Source: an uncultured Sterolibacterium sp. (GTDB lineage Bacteria > Pseudomonadota > Gammaproteobacteria > Burkholderiales > Rhodocyclaceae). From it: a stretch of DNA of 64,000 nt. How positions within the stretch are numbered: position 1 is the first letter of the stretch; each line of letters opens with the position of its first letter. The translations under genes and the position numbers were made by a program. The notes beneath the pieces were generated by a model. That model was given only the letters and a program-made list of their open reading frames with translations, ran no database searches and was not told the DNA's origin. Below, in pieces: positions 27,487-38,289 of this stretch. The stretch covers positions 38,447 to 102,446 of the forward strand of contig CAIYYX010000099.1 in the NCBI GenBank assembly GCA_903930535.1, given 5' to 3'.

Positions 27487-28383
27487 TCACTGACTCACCA
27501 TGACCGGCTTCAGCTCGAGGCTATCGCGCATGCGCAGGACGATATTTTGCGCTTCGGCGTGATCCTTCCAGGGGCCGAGATTGACGCGGTAGATGCCGCC
27601 GCGGGAACTGATGACGAGCTTGTCGGCGAGATCCGCCAGTTCGCGGCCGAGGCGGGACTTGAGGTTCTCTGCATTGTCTGGATTGCCGAAAGCTCCCAGT
27701 TGCAGATAAATGCCCCGCGCCTCAAAGAGCTCTGGCAGGGGCGCAGGGGAGGGTGGCAAAGAAGCGCTGGCGATGCGTTCTATCGGGTCGGCTTCGATCT
27801 TCGCGGCGATCTGAGACTCTCCCGGAAGTACACTTTCCACCTCGACCAGGCCGCTGCCGTTGCCGATGATTCCCAGCTTCGCCGCTGCCGTGTAGGAGAG
27901 GTCGATGAGGCGACCATTGAGGAAGGGGCCGCGGTCATTCACCCGCACCACGACCGACTTGCCGTTTGCCGGATTGGTGACGCGGGCATAGCTCGGGATG
28001 GGCAGCGTCGGATGGGCAGCGCTCATGCCATACATATCGTAGGTCTCGCTGGTCGAGGTTTTCTGGCCATGGAACTTGCGCCCATACCAGCTCGCCATGC
28101 CGCGCGCCTTGTAGTGAGACAGACGTGTCATCGGCACATAGTCGCGACCGAGAACAGAATAGGGTCTGTTGGCAAACCTGTTGAGCGGCTCGATCCTGGG
28201 CTTGGCGTCGGGGATGGCGTCGAGGTTTTGCGGAGCATTTTCGCCCGGCCCATCGTCCTGATAGAAGCCGCCGCCGTGTTTCAATGCGGGCTTCTGCGCC
28301 ACCGCAGGGCGTTCGACCGCCTGCCTTGGGGCCTGGCTGCTGCAGGCGGCAAGCAGACAGACCAGCAGCGAAAGTCTCTTCAT
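27487..28383 (-). CDS. rlpA: RlpA-like septal/cell-wall lipoprotein
   Basis: A 298-residue lipoprotein with a lipobox (LLAAC, Cys at about residue 14), a double-psi beta-barrel domain with GMASWYGRKFHGQKTSTSETYDMYGMSAAHPTLP and VRVNDRGPF, and a C-terminal SPOR domain (YLQLGAFGNPDNAENLKSRL). RlpA proteins bind denuded glycan strands and in some species cleave them. It lies directly after rodA with 4 bases between, as in many gram-negatives. Confidence 0.94.
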   Translation of the reverse strand: MKRLSLLVCLLAACSSQAPRQAVERPAVAQKPALKHGGGFYQDDGPGENAPQNLDAIPDAKPRIEPLNRFANRPYSVLGRDYVPMTRLSHYKARGMASWYGRKFHGQKTSTSETYDMYGMSAAHPTLPIPSYARVTNPANGKSVVVRVNDRGPFLNGRLIDLSYTAAAKLGIIGNGSGLVEVESVLPGESQIAAKIEADPIERIASASLPPSPAPLPELFEARGIYLQLGAFGNPDNAENLKSRLGRELADLADKLVISSRGGIYRVNLGPWKDHAEAQNIVLRMRDSLELKPVMVSQ

Positions 28384-28387
28384 CGGG

Positions 28388-29473
28388 CTACTTCTGCACC
28401 AGCATCCGGTGCTTGTGGATGCTCATCAGAATGCCGATGCCGAGGAACAGCGTCACCAGCGATGTGCCGCCGTAGCTGATGAAGGGCAGGGGGACGCCGA
28501 CCACGGGCAGGATGCCGCTGACCATGCCCATGTTGACGAAGGCGTAGGTAAAGAAGATTAGCGTGATGCTGCCGGCGAGGAGGCGGGTGAACAAGGTCGG
28601 CGCGTTGGCGGCGATCATCAGGCCACGGCCTATCAAAAGCGCATAGAGCACCAGCAGCACGGTGATGCCGATCAGGCCAAGCTCCTCCGAGAGCACGGCG
28701 AAGACGAAGTCGGTGTGGCGCTCGGGGATGAACTCAAGCTGCGCCTGCGTGCCCTGTCCCCAGCCCTTGCCGATGATGCCGCCTGAGCCGATGGCGATGG
28801 TCGACTGGATGATGTGGAAGCCCTTGCCCAGCGGATCAGACTCGGGGTCGATGAGGGTGAGGATGCGCGACCGCTGGTAGTCGCGCAGCATCGCCCAGGC
28901 CAGTGGTGCAGACGCAACGGCGGCGACGACGAGAGCTACGATCACCTTCCATGACAGGCCGGCGAAGAAGATCACAAAAAAGCCGGCGGCCATGACCAGG
29001 ATGGCCGTGCCCAGATCGGGCTGCTTGGCAATCAGGGCGACGGGCAAGAGCAGGATCAGCGTCGCCATCGCATATTCGCGCAGGCGCAAGTAGGTCTCAT
29101 GCTTCTGGAAATACCAGGCGAGCATCAGCGGCATGGCTATTTTCATGATCTCAGAGGGCTGGATGCGCATAAAGCCGAGATTGAGCCAGCGTCTCGCCCC
29201 CTTGGAAATGTCTCCGAACAGCGCCACCGCGACCAGCAGCATGACCCCCATGATGAACACAGGCAGCGCGAAGTGCATCATCTTCTGCGGCGGCACCTGG
29301 GCGACCACGCGCATCACCAGCAAGGCCACGCACATATTGATCATCTGGCTGCCAAGCCGTTCGGGGGAGGCGGAAGCCAGCACCAGGAGGGCATAGACCA
29401 GAAGCAGCGAGGCCAGCATCATCAGGGGTGGGTCAATCGGGGCGGTCAGCCGCTGCCAGAGGTTGCGTAGCAT
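28388..29473 (-). CDS. rodA: Rod-shape SEDS peptidoglycan glycosyltransferase RodA
   Basis: A 361-residue polytopic SEDS protein with about ten membrane segments that polymerises glycan strands with PBP2 during elongation. Family sequences seen: WLNLGFMRIQPSEIMKIAMPL, AKQPDLGTAILV, the catalytic-region QSTIAIGSGGIIGKGWGQGTQ and ERHTDFVFAVLSEELG, and VPLPFISYGGTSLV near the C terminus. It lies downstream of mrdA, with a 79-base gap containing a dispersed repeat. Confidence 0.96.
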   Translation of the reverse strand: MLRNLWQRLTAPIDPPLMMLASLLLVYALLVLASASPERLGSQMINMCVALLVMRVVAQVPPQKMMHFALPVFIMGVMLLVAVALFGDISKGARRWLNLGFMRIQPSEIMKIAMPLMLAWYFQKHETYLRLREYAMATLILLLPVALIAKQPDLGTAILVMAAGFFVIFFAGLSWKVIVALVVAAVASAPLAWAMLRDYQRSRILTLIDPESDPLGKGFHIIQSTIAIGSGGIIGKGWGQGTQAQLEFIPERHTDFVFAVLSEELGLIGITVLLVLYALLIGRGLMIAANAPTLFTRLLAGSITLIFFTYAFVNMGMVSGILPVVGVPLPFISYGGTSLVTLFLGIGILMSIHKHRMLVQK

Positions 29474-29505
29474 CAGCGCTTATCCCCCTTGCCTGTCGAG
29501 GGAGA

Positions 29506-29540
29506 TGTCTCGATCACCAGGATAGGTGACCCGGACGGCG
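29506..29540. repeat. Dispersed repeat, family C copy 1
   Basis: GGAGATGTCTCGATCACC, then AGGATAGGTGACCCGGACGG, lies in the rodA-mrdA gap. It contains a small hairpin (TCACC-aggata-GGTGA). The same unit recurs at 37591-37629 after gatB, with only a few mismatches. Confidence 0.65.
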
Positions 29541-29552
29541 ACGGCGTAAGCA

Positions 29553-31439
29553 TCAATCCTCCTCCGAATCGTCGTCATCTGCCGGCGCCGGCGTGTTGGG
29601 GCGCTTGCCGAGCAGATAATAGTCGAGTACCTGGCGCGCGATCGGTGCCGCGGCCTGGGCGCCGAAACCGCCGTTCTCCACCAGCACCGCCAGAGCGATC
29701 GTCGGCTGATCCGCCGGGGCAAAGGCGATGAACAGGGCGTGGTCGCGCAGCCTTTCCTTGACCCGACCCTCGGCATACTTCTCGCCCTTCAGGCTATAGA
29801 CTTGGGCGGTTCCTGTCTTGCCGGCGGAAATGTACCCGGCCCCGGCGAAGGCGCGCGAACCGGTGCCTTCCTTGTTCACGCCGACCATGGCCGCCTTGAT
29901 GACCTCGATGTGATCGGGCTTAAGCCGGAGTGTCCGCAGCGGCTTGGGTTCGATCGGGATGGAGGTGCCGCTCTTGGTGTCGGCGATGAATTTGACGATA
30001 TGCGGGCGGTACATGACGCCGTTATTGGCCAGAGTTGCCGTCGCCTGGGCAAGCTGGATCGGCGTGTAGGCGTTATATCCCTGACCGATGCCGATCGAGA
30101 TGGTTTCGCCAGCGAACCAGCGCTGCTGATCGGCGCGCTTGAAGTGTTCCCTCTTCCACTCCTGCGACGGCAGCACGCCTTTCGATTCGCCTTCGATGTC
30201 GACGCCGGTGGTGGCGCCGAAGCCGAATTGGCGCATGAAGCTGGAGATATGATCGATACCCAGATCATTGGCCAGCATGTAGTAGTAGGTGTCGCAGGAT
30301 TCCACGATGGACTTGTACATGTTGACGGTGCCGTGCCCGCCCTTCTTGTCGTCGTGGAAGACATGACCCCCAAAATTATAGACGCCGGGATCGTAGATGG
30401 TCTGGGCCGGCGTGCGCTTGCCGATTTCCAGAGCGGCCAGCGCCATGAAGGGCTTGAAGGTCGAACCGGGCGGATAGGTGCCGTTCAGGGCGCGGTTGAT
30501 CATGGGTTTGTCCAGCGAGTTGTTGAGCGCGTCCCAGCTTTGCGAATCGATGCCATCGACGAAAAGATTCGGGTCGAAGCCCGGCATGGAGACCAGGGCG
30601 AGGATGCCGCCCGTGGCTGGCTCGATGGCAACCAGGGCGCCACGCCGGCTGCCGAAGGCCAGCTCGGCCACTTCCTGCAGCTTTGCGTCTATGGTCAGCG
30701 TCAGATTGTTGCCGGCCACCGGCGCGATGCGCGAGAGCACACGCACGGCGCGGCCGCTGGAGTCCACCTCGACCTGCTCGAAGCCGGTCTGGCCGTGCAG
30801 TTCGAACTCGTATTTTTGCTCCAGCCCGGATTTGCCGAAATGCTCGGTGCCGCGATAGTTGTCCTCCAGATCCCTTTTCTCTATGGCTTCGATATCGTGG
30901 TCGGTGATGCGGCCGATGTAGCCCAGCAGGTGGGAAGCCGATTCGTTGTAAGGATATTGGCGGAACAGGCGCGCCTTGACGTCCACGCCGGGAAAGCGGT
31001 AGCGGCGGGCGATGAATTTCGCCACTTCCTCGTCGGAAAGCCGGGTCCGGATAGGCAGGGACTCGAAGTTCCTGCTCTCGTCCATGAGTTTCTTGAAGCG
31101 CTTGCGGTCCTTGGGCTGGATCTCGATGATCTGCTCCAGTCCATCGATGGTCTTCTCCAGGTCGCCGGCCTTGGAGGGCGTGATCTCGAGCGTGTAGGCC
31201 GAATAATTGTGCGCCAGCACGATGCCATTGCGGTCAATGATCAGACCGCGGTTGGGCAGGATGGGCACCAGGGAGATGCGGTTGTCCTCGGCGCGTGTCT
31301 GGTAGTAAGAGTGCTGGATCACCTGCAGCCAGACGAAGCGCGCAAACAGCAGAGCGAAAGCGAACAGGACGAAGCTGCCGGCGCTGGTCAGGCGCCGGTG
31401 GAAGTGCTCCAATTCCTGTTCCGGGTTCTTGAATTCCAC
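29553..31439 (-). CDS. mrdA: Penicillin-binding protein 2 (elongation transpeptidase)
   Basis: A 628-residue class B penicillin-binding protein that cross-links peptidoglycan in the elongasome with RodA. One N-terminal membrane segment (SFVLFAFALLFARFVWLQV), a pedestal domain, then the transpeptidase domain with STFK (in PPGSTFKPFMALAAL, near residue 330), SCD (in SIVESCDTYYY) and KTG (in SAGKTGTAQVY). The C terminus is acidic (ADDDDSEED). Start is a GTG at 31439. A family B palindrome lies in the gap to mreD. Confidence 0.96.
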   Translation of the reverse strand: MEFKNPEQELEHFHRRLTSAGSFVLFAFALLFARFVWLQVIQHSYYQTRAEDNRISLVPILPNRGLIIDRNGIVLAHNYSAYTLEITPSKAGDLEKTIDGLEQIIEIQPKDRKRFKKLMDESRNFESLPIRTRLSDEEVAKFIARRYRFPGVDVKARLFRQYPYNESASHLLGYIGRITDHDIEAIEKRDLEDNYRGTEHFGKSGLEQKYEFELHGQTGFEQVEVDSSGRAVRVLSRIAPVAGNNLTLTIDAKLQEVAELAFGSRRGALVAIEPATGGILALVSMPGFDPNLFVDGIDSQSWDALNNSLDKPMINRALNGTYPPGSTFKPFMALAALEIGKRTPAQTIYDPGVYNFGGHVFHDDKKGGHGTVNMYKSIVESCDTYYYMLANDLGIDHISSFMRQFGFGATTGVDIEGESKGVLPSQEWKREHFKRADQQRWFAGETISIGIGQGYNAYTPIQLAQATATLANNGVMYRPHIVKFIADTKSGTSIPIEPKPLRTLRLKPDHIEVIKAAMVGVNKEGTGSRAFAGAGYISAGKTGTAQVYSLKGEKYAEGRVKERLRDHALFIAFAPADQPTIALAVLVENGGFGAQAAAPIARQVLDYYLLGKRPNTPAPADDDDSEED

Positions 31440-31504
31440 TGTTACTGTTCAGTCGAAAAAATCGGATGCGCCGCCCAAGGCGGGGGCAGCGTAATCCTGC
31501 GAGC

Positions 31505-31545
31505 AAAGCGAGCGGCCGCCACCCCCTTTCCCGGAAAGGGGGTGG
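31505..31545. repeat. Dispersed palindromic repeat, family B copy 2
   Basis: AAAGCGAGCGGCCGCC followed by the same perfect hairpin as at 26271 (ACCCCCTTTC, CCG, GAAAGGGGGT), here extended by two pairs. It is in the mreD-mrdA gap. Two substitutions distinguish its left part from copy 1. Confidence 0.7.
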
Positions 31546-31556
31546 GAGGATAGCCG

Positions 31557-32081
31557 TCAAATGGGGCGGTTATCATCTTTTTCCATCGACTGGAATTGCG
31601 GCAGGAGCAGCAGATAGGTCAGCGGATACCAGAGCAGGCTGGCCGCGAGGCTGGAAAAGAAATAGAGCACGCCAGGGAACTCGGCGCCGCCTATCATGCG
31701 CGTTGCCAGCATTACCAACTGTGCTCCCAAGAGCAGCGGCAGAATATGCAGCGCCTGCTGGGACAGGGGGAACCAGAGGATGCGTCTCGACAGGCCGCTG
31801 GCTGCGAAGCCGAGCAGCACGTAAGCGAGCGAATGTTGCCCCATGACGCTGGCGTTGGCCACATCCATCGCGATGCCGAGCAGGAAGGCGGCCCCCATGC
31901 CGACCTTGAACGGCTCTCGTACGCACCAGAAGGCCAGGGTCAGCGCCACAAAGTCGGGCAGGCCGGGCAGCCGTCCGACGGGAATCATGTTGAGGAATAG
32001 CGCCACGAAGAGGGTCAGGAAGATGAACCAGCCCCTGACCGGGAGCAGGATGCGATTGGATGAATGGGTTGGCTGGATCAT
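31557..32081 (-). CDS. mreD: Rod shape-determining protein MreD
   Basis: A 174-residue inner-membrane protein with about five hydrophobic segments, weakly conserved but typical of MreD in length and in its LPDFVALTLAFWCVREPFKVGMGAAFLLGIAMD stretch. It bridges MreC and the elongation machinery. Its ATG overlaps the mreC stop codon. Confidence 0.92.
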   Translation of the reverse strand: MIQPTHSSNRILLPVRGWFIFLTLFVALFLNMIPVGRLPGLPDFVALTLAFWCVREPFKVGMGAAFLLGIAMDVANASVMGQHSLAYVLLGFAASGLSRRILWFPLSQQALHILPLLLGAQLVMLATRMIGGAEFPGVLYFFSSLAASLLWYPLTYLLLLPQFQSMEKDDNRPI

Positions 32082-32986
32082 TTCTTCGCCCTCTTGCCCT
32101 TGCTGGGCTTTGCTTTTTCTTCCGGCTCTGCAGGCGCGGGCGGCAGCGCTTCGCCCTGGCCCAGAACCAGTACCTGGTCGTGGCGCTCGACGCCGGCGAT
32201 GGGCTGACAGAGGATGCGGGCAAAGGCGTAGGTGGTATCGCGGTTCACCTCTACCACCTTGGCCACCGGCAGGCCCGGCAGATAGACACCGTCGAGACCC
32301 GAGGTGACCAGCACATCGCCGACCTGGACGTCGGCGTTGGCAGCGAGAAAGTGCAGCTCCAGACCGCCGGCGCCGGCGCCGAACAGGACCGAGCGCAGGC
32401 CGTTCCGGACAATCTGCACGGGCACCGCCTGGCTCTTGTCGGTGATCAGGGTCACTTCGGAAAGCATGGGGAAGGCTCTTGTGACCTGTCCGATGACGCC
32501 GAGTTCATCCACCACGACCTGACCGTCTATGATGCCCTGCTGTGTTCCCTTGTCTACGATCACACGGCGGGCGAAGGGGTCGCGCGCAGAGTAGAGTATC
32601 TCCGCAACCCGGCTGGGCACGGACTGTCGCTGCTTCATCTCGAGCAGGGCGCGCAGGCGCTGATTTTCCAACTCAAGGTGTTCCTGGCGCAACACCTGGT
32701 TTGTGGTGTCGAGCTGGTGGCGTCGCAGGATGGCGTTTTCCCTCTGCATGGTCGCCAGGCTGGAGAAGTATTCGGCGACGATGTCGGAGGCCTCCACCGG
32801 AGCATAGGCCAGGCGTTGCAAGGGATAGGCCGCCATGGCCACGGCCTGGCGCGACAGTTCCAGGGTGTGGAAACGCAGATCGAGCACCAGGCACAGCAAT
32901 GACAGGGCGAGGAAAAATGCCAGCCGCGCCAGGGGTGCCGGGCCGCGTTTGAAAAACGGTGGCGGCTGTTGGCCGACGACGGACAT
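32078..32986 (-). CDS. mreC: Rod shape-determining protein MreC
   Basis: A 302-residue bitopic protein: a short cytoplasmic start, one membrane segment (LAFFLALSLLCLVLDLRF), a coiled-coil helix (about 65-115, rich in ENAILRRH and LELENQRLRALLEM) and the periplasmic beta domains with DKGTQQGIIDGQVVVDELGVIGQV and the TSGLDGVYLPGLPVAKV segment. It activates PBP2. The C-terminal tail is Lys/Pro-rich. I start at the ATG 32986; a GTG one codon upstream is possible. Confidence 0.95.
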   Translation of the reverse strand: MSVVGQQPPPFFKRGPAPLARLAFFLALSLLCLVLDLRFHTLELSRQAVAMAAYPLQRLAYAPVEASDIVAEYFSSLATMQRENAILRRHQLDTTNQVLRQEHLELENQRLRALLEMKQRQSVPSRVAEILYSARDPFARRVIVDKGTQQGIIDGQVVVDELGVIGQVTRAFPMLSEVTLITDKSQAVPVQIVRNGLRSVLFGAGAGGLELHFLAANADVQVGDVLVTSGLDGVYLPGLPVAKVVEVNRDTTYAFARILCQPIAGVERHDQVLVLGQGEALPPAPAEPEEKAKPSKGKRAKK

Positions 32987-33080
32987 CACGGGAGTTTCGC
33001 CTGCTCCGAGACTTTATGCGTTAAGGGATGAACCGCCTGCGGCATACTCTCCGCCAGAGGTCATCCTACCCGGGGCAAAA

Positions 33081-34154
<1,074 letters not shown>

Positions 34155-34256
34155 TCAAGTAATAGTTTCGCCCCGGGTTTCACACATCAGGCTGCGAATT
34201 CAAAATAGCTTATGATAACCTATCGTGCTTTGCAACACAGCCTTCCGAGGTCCAGA

Positions 34257-34544
34257 ATGTCCCTGAGCATTGAGCAAGTAGAGCGCCTGGCGCATCTTGC
34301 TCGCATCGAAATCTCCCCCGCCGAAGCGGAACTGAGCCGCGACCAGTTGAACGGCATCTTCGTCCTGATAGAGCAATTGCAGGCCGTAGACACCCGAAAC
34401 ATAGAGCCCATGGCCCACGCCGTCGATGCCGTCCAGCGCCTGCGTGAGGATGTCGTGACCGAAACCGACCGGCGCGAAGCGTTCCAGGCCGTCGCACCCG
34501 AGGTCGAGTCAGGGCTGTATCTGGTGCCCAGGGTGGTGGAATGA
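34257..34544 (+). CDS. gatC: Asp-tRNA(Asn)/Glu-tRNA(Gln) amidotransferase subunit C
   Basis: A 95-residue subunit of the GatCAB amidotransferase that converts misacylated Glu-tRNA(Gln) or Asp-tRNA(Asn) to the correct amide forms. It begins [20 protein letters not shown] and ends YLVPRVVE, both typical of GatC. I start at the ATG 34257. gatA begins inside its stop codon. Confidence 0.95.
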   Translation: MSLSIEQVERLAHLARIEISPAEAELSRDQLNGIFVLIEQLQAVDTRNIEPMAHAVDAVQRLREDVVTETDRREAFQAVAPEVESGLYLVPRVVE

Positions 34545-35998
34545 TCAACGGCTCGCTAAAAACGCTCTCGGAGGCGCTGGCGAAGAAGAAGATTTCCAGC
34601 GCCGAGCTCTCGACGCTGTTTCTCGATCGCATGGCGCGCGCCAACCCCGCACTCAACGCCTTCATCAGCATCGATAGGGAAAAAACCCTGGCCCAGGCCA
34701 GGCAGGCCGACCTTCGCATCGCCGCAGGTCAGGCCGCCCCGCTCGAGGGTATCCCGCTGGCCCACAAGGACATTTTCTGCACCGAGGGCTGGCTGACCAC
34801 CTGCGGCTCCAGGATGCTGGCGAACTTCGTCAGTCCATACGATGCCCATGTCGTCTCGCGCATGAAGGCTGCGGGACTGGTGACGCTGGGCAAGACCAAT
34901 ATGGACGAGTTCGCCATGGGGTCTTCCAACGAGACCTCGTTCTTCGGCCCGGTGAAGAACCCCTGGGATACCAGCCGCGTGCCCGGCGGATCATCCGGGG
35001 GTGCGGCGGCGGCCGTCGCGGCGCGCCTGGCTCCCGCTGCCACCGGCACCGACACCGGCGGTTCGATCCGTCAGCCGGCGGCATTGTGCGGCCTGACCGG
35101 TCTGAAGCCCACCTATGGCGTGGTTTCGCGCTACGGCATGATCGCCTTCGCCTCCTCGCTCGATCAGGGTGGGCCCATGGCCAAGTCGGCCGAGGATTGC
35201 GCACTGCTGCTCTCTGCCATGTCCGGCTTTGATGCCCGCGACTCGACCTCGCTCGATCGTCCTCCTGAAGACTACTGTCGGGAATTGGAAAAGCCGCTCG
35301 CCGGCCTGAAGATCGGTCTGCCCAAGGAGTTCTTTGGCGAGGGTATGGCCGCCGATGTACGTTCCGCGGTGGAGGAGGCGCTGGCCGAATACCGCAGAGC
35401 CGGCGCGGTCACGGTCGAGGTCAGCCTGCCCAACTCCGGTCTTTCCGTGCCTGCCTACTATGTGATTGCCCCCGCCGAGGCCAGTTCCAATCTCTCCCGC
35501 TTCGACGGCGTGCGTTACGGCTACCGTGCCCCGGAATACACCGATCTTGCCGACATGTACTGCAAGAGCCGCGGCCAGGGCTTCGGCGCCGAGGTCAAGC
35601 GCAGGATACTGATAGGCGCCTATGTGCTCTCCCACGGCTATTACGACGCCTACTATCTGCAGGCGCAGAAGATACGCCGTCTGATCGCCAATGATTTCGC
35701 CCTGGCTTTCCGGCACTGCGACATCATCATGGGCCCGACCACGCCCAGCGTCGCCTTCGCCGTCGGTGCCAAGAGCAATAACCCGGTGGAAATGTATCTC
35801 TCGGACATCTACACGATCGCGGTCAATCTCGCGGGCCTGCCCGGAATGTCCATTCCCTGCGGTTTTGGCGAGGGCAAAATGCCAGTCGGCTTGCAGCTGA
35901 TAGGCAACTATTTCGAGGAGGCGCGCATGCTCAATGTCGCGCACCGCTACCAGCTTGCCACCGACTGGCATATGCGCATGCCGGAGGAAACAATATGA
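34541..35998 (+). CDS. gatA: Asp-tRNA(Asn)/Glu-tRNA(Gln) amidotransferase subunit A
   Basis: A 485-residue amidase that releases ammonia from glutamine for GatB. The Ser-cisSer-Lys triad is seen: Lys in PLAHKDIFC (near residue 74), the cis-Ser and nucleophile Ser in the Gly/Ser-rich [13 protein letters not shown] and [14 protein letters not shown]. The length matches the family. A 130-base gap with a palindromic repeat separates it from gatB. Confidence 0.97.
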   Translation: MINGSLKTLSEALAKKKISSAELSTLFLDRMARANPALNAFISIDREKTLAQARQADLRIAAGQAAPLEGIPLAHKDIFCTEGWLTTCGSRMLANFVSPYDAHVVSRMKAAGLVTLGKTNMDEFAMGSSNETSFFGPVKNPWDTSRVPGGSSGGAAAAVAARLAPAATGTDTGGSIRQPAALCGLTGLKPTYGVVSRYGMIAFASSLDQGGPMAKSAEDCALLLSAMSGFDARDSTSLDRPPEDYCRELEKPLAGLKIGLPKEFFGEGMAADVRSAVEEALAEYRRAGAVTVEVSLPNSGLSVPAYYVIAPAEASSNLSRFDGVRYGYRAPEYTDLADMYCKSRGQGFGAEVKRRILIGAYVLSHGYYDAYYLQAQKIRRLIANDFALAFRHCDIIMGPTTPSVAFAVGAKSNNPVEMYLSDIYTIAVNLAGLPGMSIPCGFGEGKMPVGLQLIGNYFEEARMLNVAHRYQLATDWHMRMPEETI

Positions 35999-36024
35999 GT
36001 TCCCACACCCCAGCCCTCGTCCCA

Positions 36025-36048
36025 GGACCAGCTTTGCACAGCTGGTCC
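36025..36048. repeat. Perfect inverted repeat in the gatA-gatB gap
   Basis: GGACCAGCT pairs with AGCTGGTCC across a 6-base loop (TTGCAC). No U-run follows, so it is unlikely to be a simple terminator; it may be an mRNA processing or stability element. It is immediately followed by a family A repeat. Confidence 0.6.
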
Positions 36049-36094
36049 GCTGCGGCGGCGAGCGGTGCTCGCCGAATTCCCGCCTTAGCCCCGC
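36049..36094. repeat. Dispersed palindromic repeat, family A copy 2
   Basis: GCTGCGGCGGCG then a hairpin GGCGAGC-GGT-GCTCGCC (36057-36073) and CGAATTCCCGCCTTAGCCCC. It aligns with 16558-16605: flanks are nearly the same while the hairpin arms differ in a way that keeps pairing. Confidence 0.6.
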
Positions 36095-36128
36095 GGCAGA
36101 TTAGCACTGGCGGCGGGAGCAAAACGTG

Positions 36129-37577
36129 ATGCAGTGGGAAGTGGTCATCGGTCTCGAGACGCATGCGCAGCTCCAGACAAAATCGAAAATATTCTCGGGG
36201 GCTTCCACCGCCTTCGGCGCGGAACCCAACGCCCAGGCCAGCGCCGTCGATATCGCCCTGCCCGGCGTGCTGCCGGTGTTGAACCGCGCCGCCGTCGAAT
36301 GCGCCATCAGGCTGGGCCTGGCGGTGGGCGGGCGGGTCGCGCCCCGCTCCATCTTCGCCCGCAAGAATTACTTTTACCCGGACCTGCCCAAGGGTTACCA
36401 GATCAGCCAGTATGAGACCCCCGTGGTCGCCGGCGGATCTCTGTCCATCATCGTCGGCCAGGGCCAGGAACGTTACGAGAAGACGGTGCAGCTCACTCGC
36501 GCCCACCTGGAAGAAGACGCCGGCAAGTCTTTGCACGAGGATTTTCACGGCAAGTCCGGGATTGACCTGAACCGTGCCGGTACGCCTCTTCTGGAAATCG
36601 TCACCGAGCCCGACATGCGCTCCGCCGTCGAGGCCGTGGCCTATGCCAAGGCGCTGCATGCCTTGGTGCAATGGATAGGCATCTGCGACGGCAACATGCA
36701 GGAGGGTTCCTTCCGCTGCGACGCCAATGTCTCGGTACGCCACAAGGGTTCCGAGAAACTCGGCACCCGCCGCGAGATCAAGAACCTGAACTCCTTCCGC
36801 TTCATGCAGCAGGCGATCGACTATGAGGTGAAGTGGCAGATCGCGACGCTCGAGGACGGCGGCAGGATAGAGCAGGCCACGGTGCTGTTCGATCCCGACA
36901 CGGGCGAGACCCGGTCGATGCGCAGCAAGGAAGACGCGCAGGACTACCGCTATTTCCCCGACCCGGATCTGCTGCCTCTGGAGATTGGGCAGGACTGGAT
37001 CGCCAAGGTGAAGGCCGACATGCCCGAACTGCCGGCAGAGATGAAGCTGCGGTTCGAGACGGCCTTCGGCCTGTCTGCCTACGATGCCGCGGCGCTTACC
37101 GCGACGCTGGCGACGGCGCGCTACTATGAAAATAGTGTCGCTGCGGCCGGGGAAGAAAATGCCAAGCTGTGCGCCAACTGGATGATGGGTGAACTCGCGG
37201 CGCGGCTAAACAGGGAAGATCGCGATATTCGCGACGCGCCGCTGTCGCCGGCGCAACTTGGCCATCTGGTGCTGCGCATCGCCGACAACACCATCTCCAG
37301 CAAAATCGCCAAGGAAGTTTTTGACGCCTTGTGGAACGGTGAAGCAAAGGATGCCGACGCGGTCATTGCCGCCAAGGGCTTGAAGCAGATCTCGGACAGT
37401 GGCGCCTTGGAGGCACTGATTGACGAGGTGCTGGCGGCTAACCCCAAGTCCGTCGAGGAGTTCCGCGCCGGCAAGGAGAAAGCCTTCAATGCCCTGGTCG
37501 GCCAGTTGATGAAGGCAACCCAGGGCCGTGCCAATCCGCAGCAGGTGAATGAACTGCTGCGCAAGAAACTGCTGTAG
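36129..37577 (+). CDS. gatB: Asp-tRNA(Asn)/Glu-tRNA(Gln) amidotransferase subunit B
   Basis: A 482-residue subunit that activates the misacylated tRNA and transfers the amide. It begins [23 protein letters not shown], has the conserved [21 protein letters not shown] and [13 protein letters not shown] segments, and ends with the tail domain [17 protein letters not shown] start at the ATG 36129; a GTG one codon upstream is possible. It is co-oriented with gatC-gatA. Confidence 0.97.
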   Translation: MQWEVVIGLETHAQLQTKSKIFSGASTAFGAEPNAQASAVDIALPGVLPVLNRAAVECAIRLGLAVGGRVAPRSIFARKNYFYPDLPKGYQISQYETPVVAGGSLSIIVGQGQERYEKTVQLTRAHLEEDAGKSLHEDFHGKSGIDLNRAGTPLLEIVTEPDMRSAVEAVAYAKALHALVQWIGICDGNMQEGSFRCDANVSVRHKGSEKLGTRREIKNLNSFRFMQQAIDYEVKWQIATLEDGGRIEQATVLFDPDTGETRSMRSKEDAQDYRYFPDPDLLPLEIGQDWIAKVKADMPELPAEMKLRFETAFGLSAYDAAALTATLATARYYENSVAAAGEENAKLCANWMMGELAARLNREDRDIRDAPLSPAQLGHLVLRIADNTISSKIAKEVFDALWNGEAKDADAVIAAKGLKQISDSGALEALIDEVLAANPKSVEEFRAGKEKAFNALVGQLMKATQGRANPQQVNELLRKKLL

Positions 37578-37590
37578 GTCGGCCTTTCGA

Positions 37591-37629
37591 TGGAGAGATC
37601 TCGATCACCAGGATAGGTGACCCGAACGG
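37591..37629. repeat. Dispersed repeat, family C copy 2
   Basis: GGAGAGATCTCGATCACC, then AGGATAGGTGACCCGAACGG, closely matches the unit at 29506-29540. The TCACC/GGTGA hairpin is conserved. It lies just after gatB. Confidence 0.65.
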
Positions 37630-37647
37630 GTGCAGGCCGACATGTCG

Positions 37648-37683
37648 CACAGGGACACCCTGTGGTTGCCGGGCGAAAGCCCG
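37648..37683. terminator. Two adjacent hairpins between convergent gatB and the next gene
   Basis: CACAGGG-ACA-CCCTGTG (37648-37664) and CGGGC-GAAA-GCCCG (37670-37683) follow one another; the second has a stable GNRA-type tetraloop. Lying between convergent genes they probably end transcription in one or both directions, though no long U-run is present. Confidence 0.45.
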
Positions 37684-37685
37684 AC

Positions 37686-38288
37686 CTACTTGCGGCGCAT
37701 GAGTTCGATATAGCGTTTCTTGTCTTCGGCGAACTTGGTGCGGACGGCTTCCATTTCCTTCAGCTTGGCCTCCATCGCAGCTTGCTGCGCCTGCAGTTCG
37801 ATTTCGTTGCCTTTCATTTGCGTTTTCAGTTCATTGGGCAGGGGCTTCTTCTTGTAGAACTCGGCCTCGTCATCGAGCTGCTTCTTGCGCGATAACGCTT
37901 CTTTGTGGCGTTCCATCGCTAGTTTGCGGGCGTTCTCGAGATCCGTGAGCGCCCGGCTGCGCATGAAATCGATGTCCCTCTCGCTGCTGTAAGTGTTCTG
38001 CAAGGCCTGGTTCTTGCGCTTTTCCTCGATGGCGTTCTTCTCATCCTCTTTCTTGCGCTTTTCCTCCGCCTCGCGCTGCTCTCTCTGTGCGGCAGTCAGC
38101 GGCGCCTCGACACGGCGAAGTATGGTGCCACGCTCGCTCATCTCGCGGTAGGCTCGGCCATAGCATTCCTGAGGCAGGGGATCGCCGCAGATCTGGCTGC
38201 CCTTGTCATCGTTGCAGCAGAAGGATTTTGCCGCCCATCCGGTGAATGGCAAGCCGGCAAGCAGGAGGAAGAGCAACAGTCTGCGCAT
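37686..38288 (-). CDS. Exported coiled-coil protein, DUF4124-like N terminus
   Basis: A 200-residue protein with a signal peptide (MRRLLLFLLLAGLPFTGWA), a short Cys-rich segment (SFCCNDDKGSQICGDPLPQEC) like the DUF4124 domain of betaproteobacterial envelope proteins, and a long charged coiled coil (about 60-200) rich in Glu, Lys and Arg. Function unknown. The start is the ATG 38288; a longer frame would invade pyrE. It ends 1 base from pyrE's stop on the same strand, suggesting co-transcription with pyrE. Confidence 0.8.
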   Translation of the reverse strand: MRRLLLFLLLAGLPFTGWAAKSFCCNDDKGSQICGDPLPQECYGRAYREMSERGTILRRVEAPLTAAQREQREAEEKRKKEDEKNAIEEKRKNQALQNTYSSERDIDFMRSRALTDLENARKLAMERHKEALSRKKQLDDEAEFYKKKPLPNELKTQMKGNEIELQAQQAAMEAKLKEMEAVRTKFAEDKKRYIELMRRK

Positions 38289-38289
38289 T

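Noticed and set aside
26258..31545. CRISPR-like array from the repeated hairpins
   Set aside because: Copies are kilobases apart, without regular spacers or cas genes.
29739..31553. 604-codon plus-strand frame opposite mrdA
   Set aside because: Shadow of the penicillin-binding protein 2 gene; no domain and no start signal.
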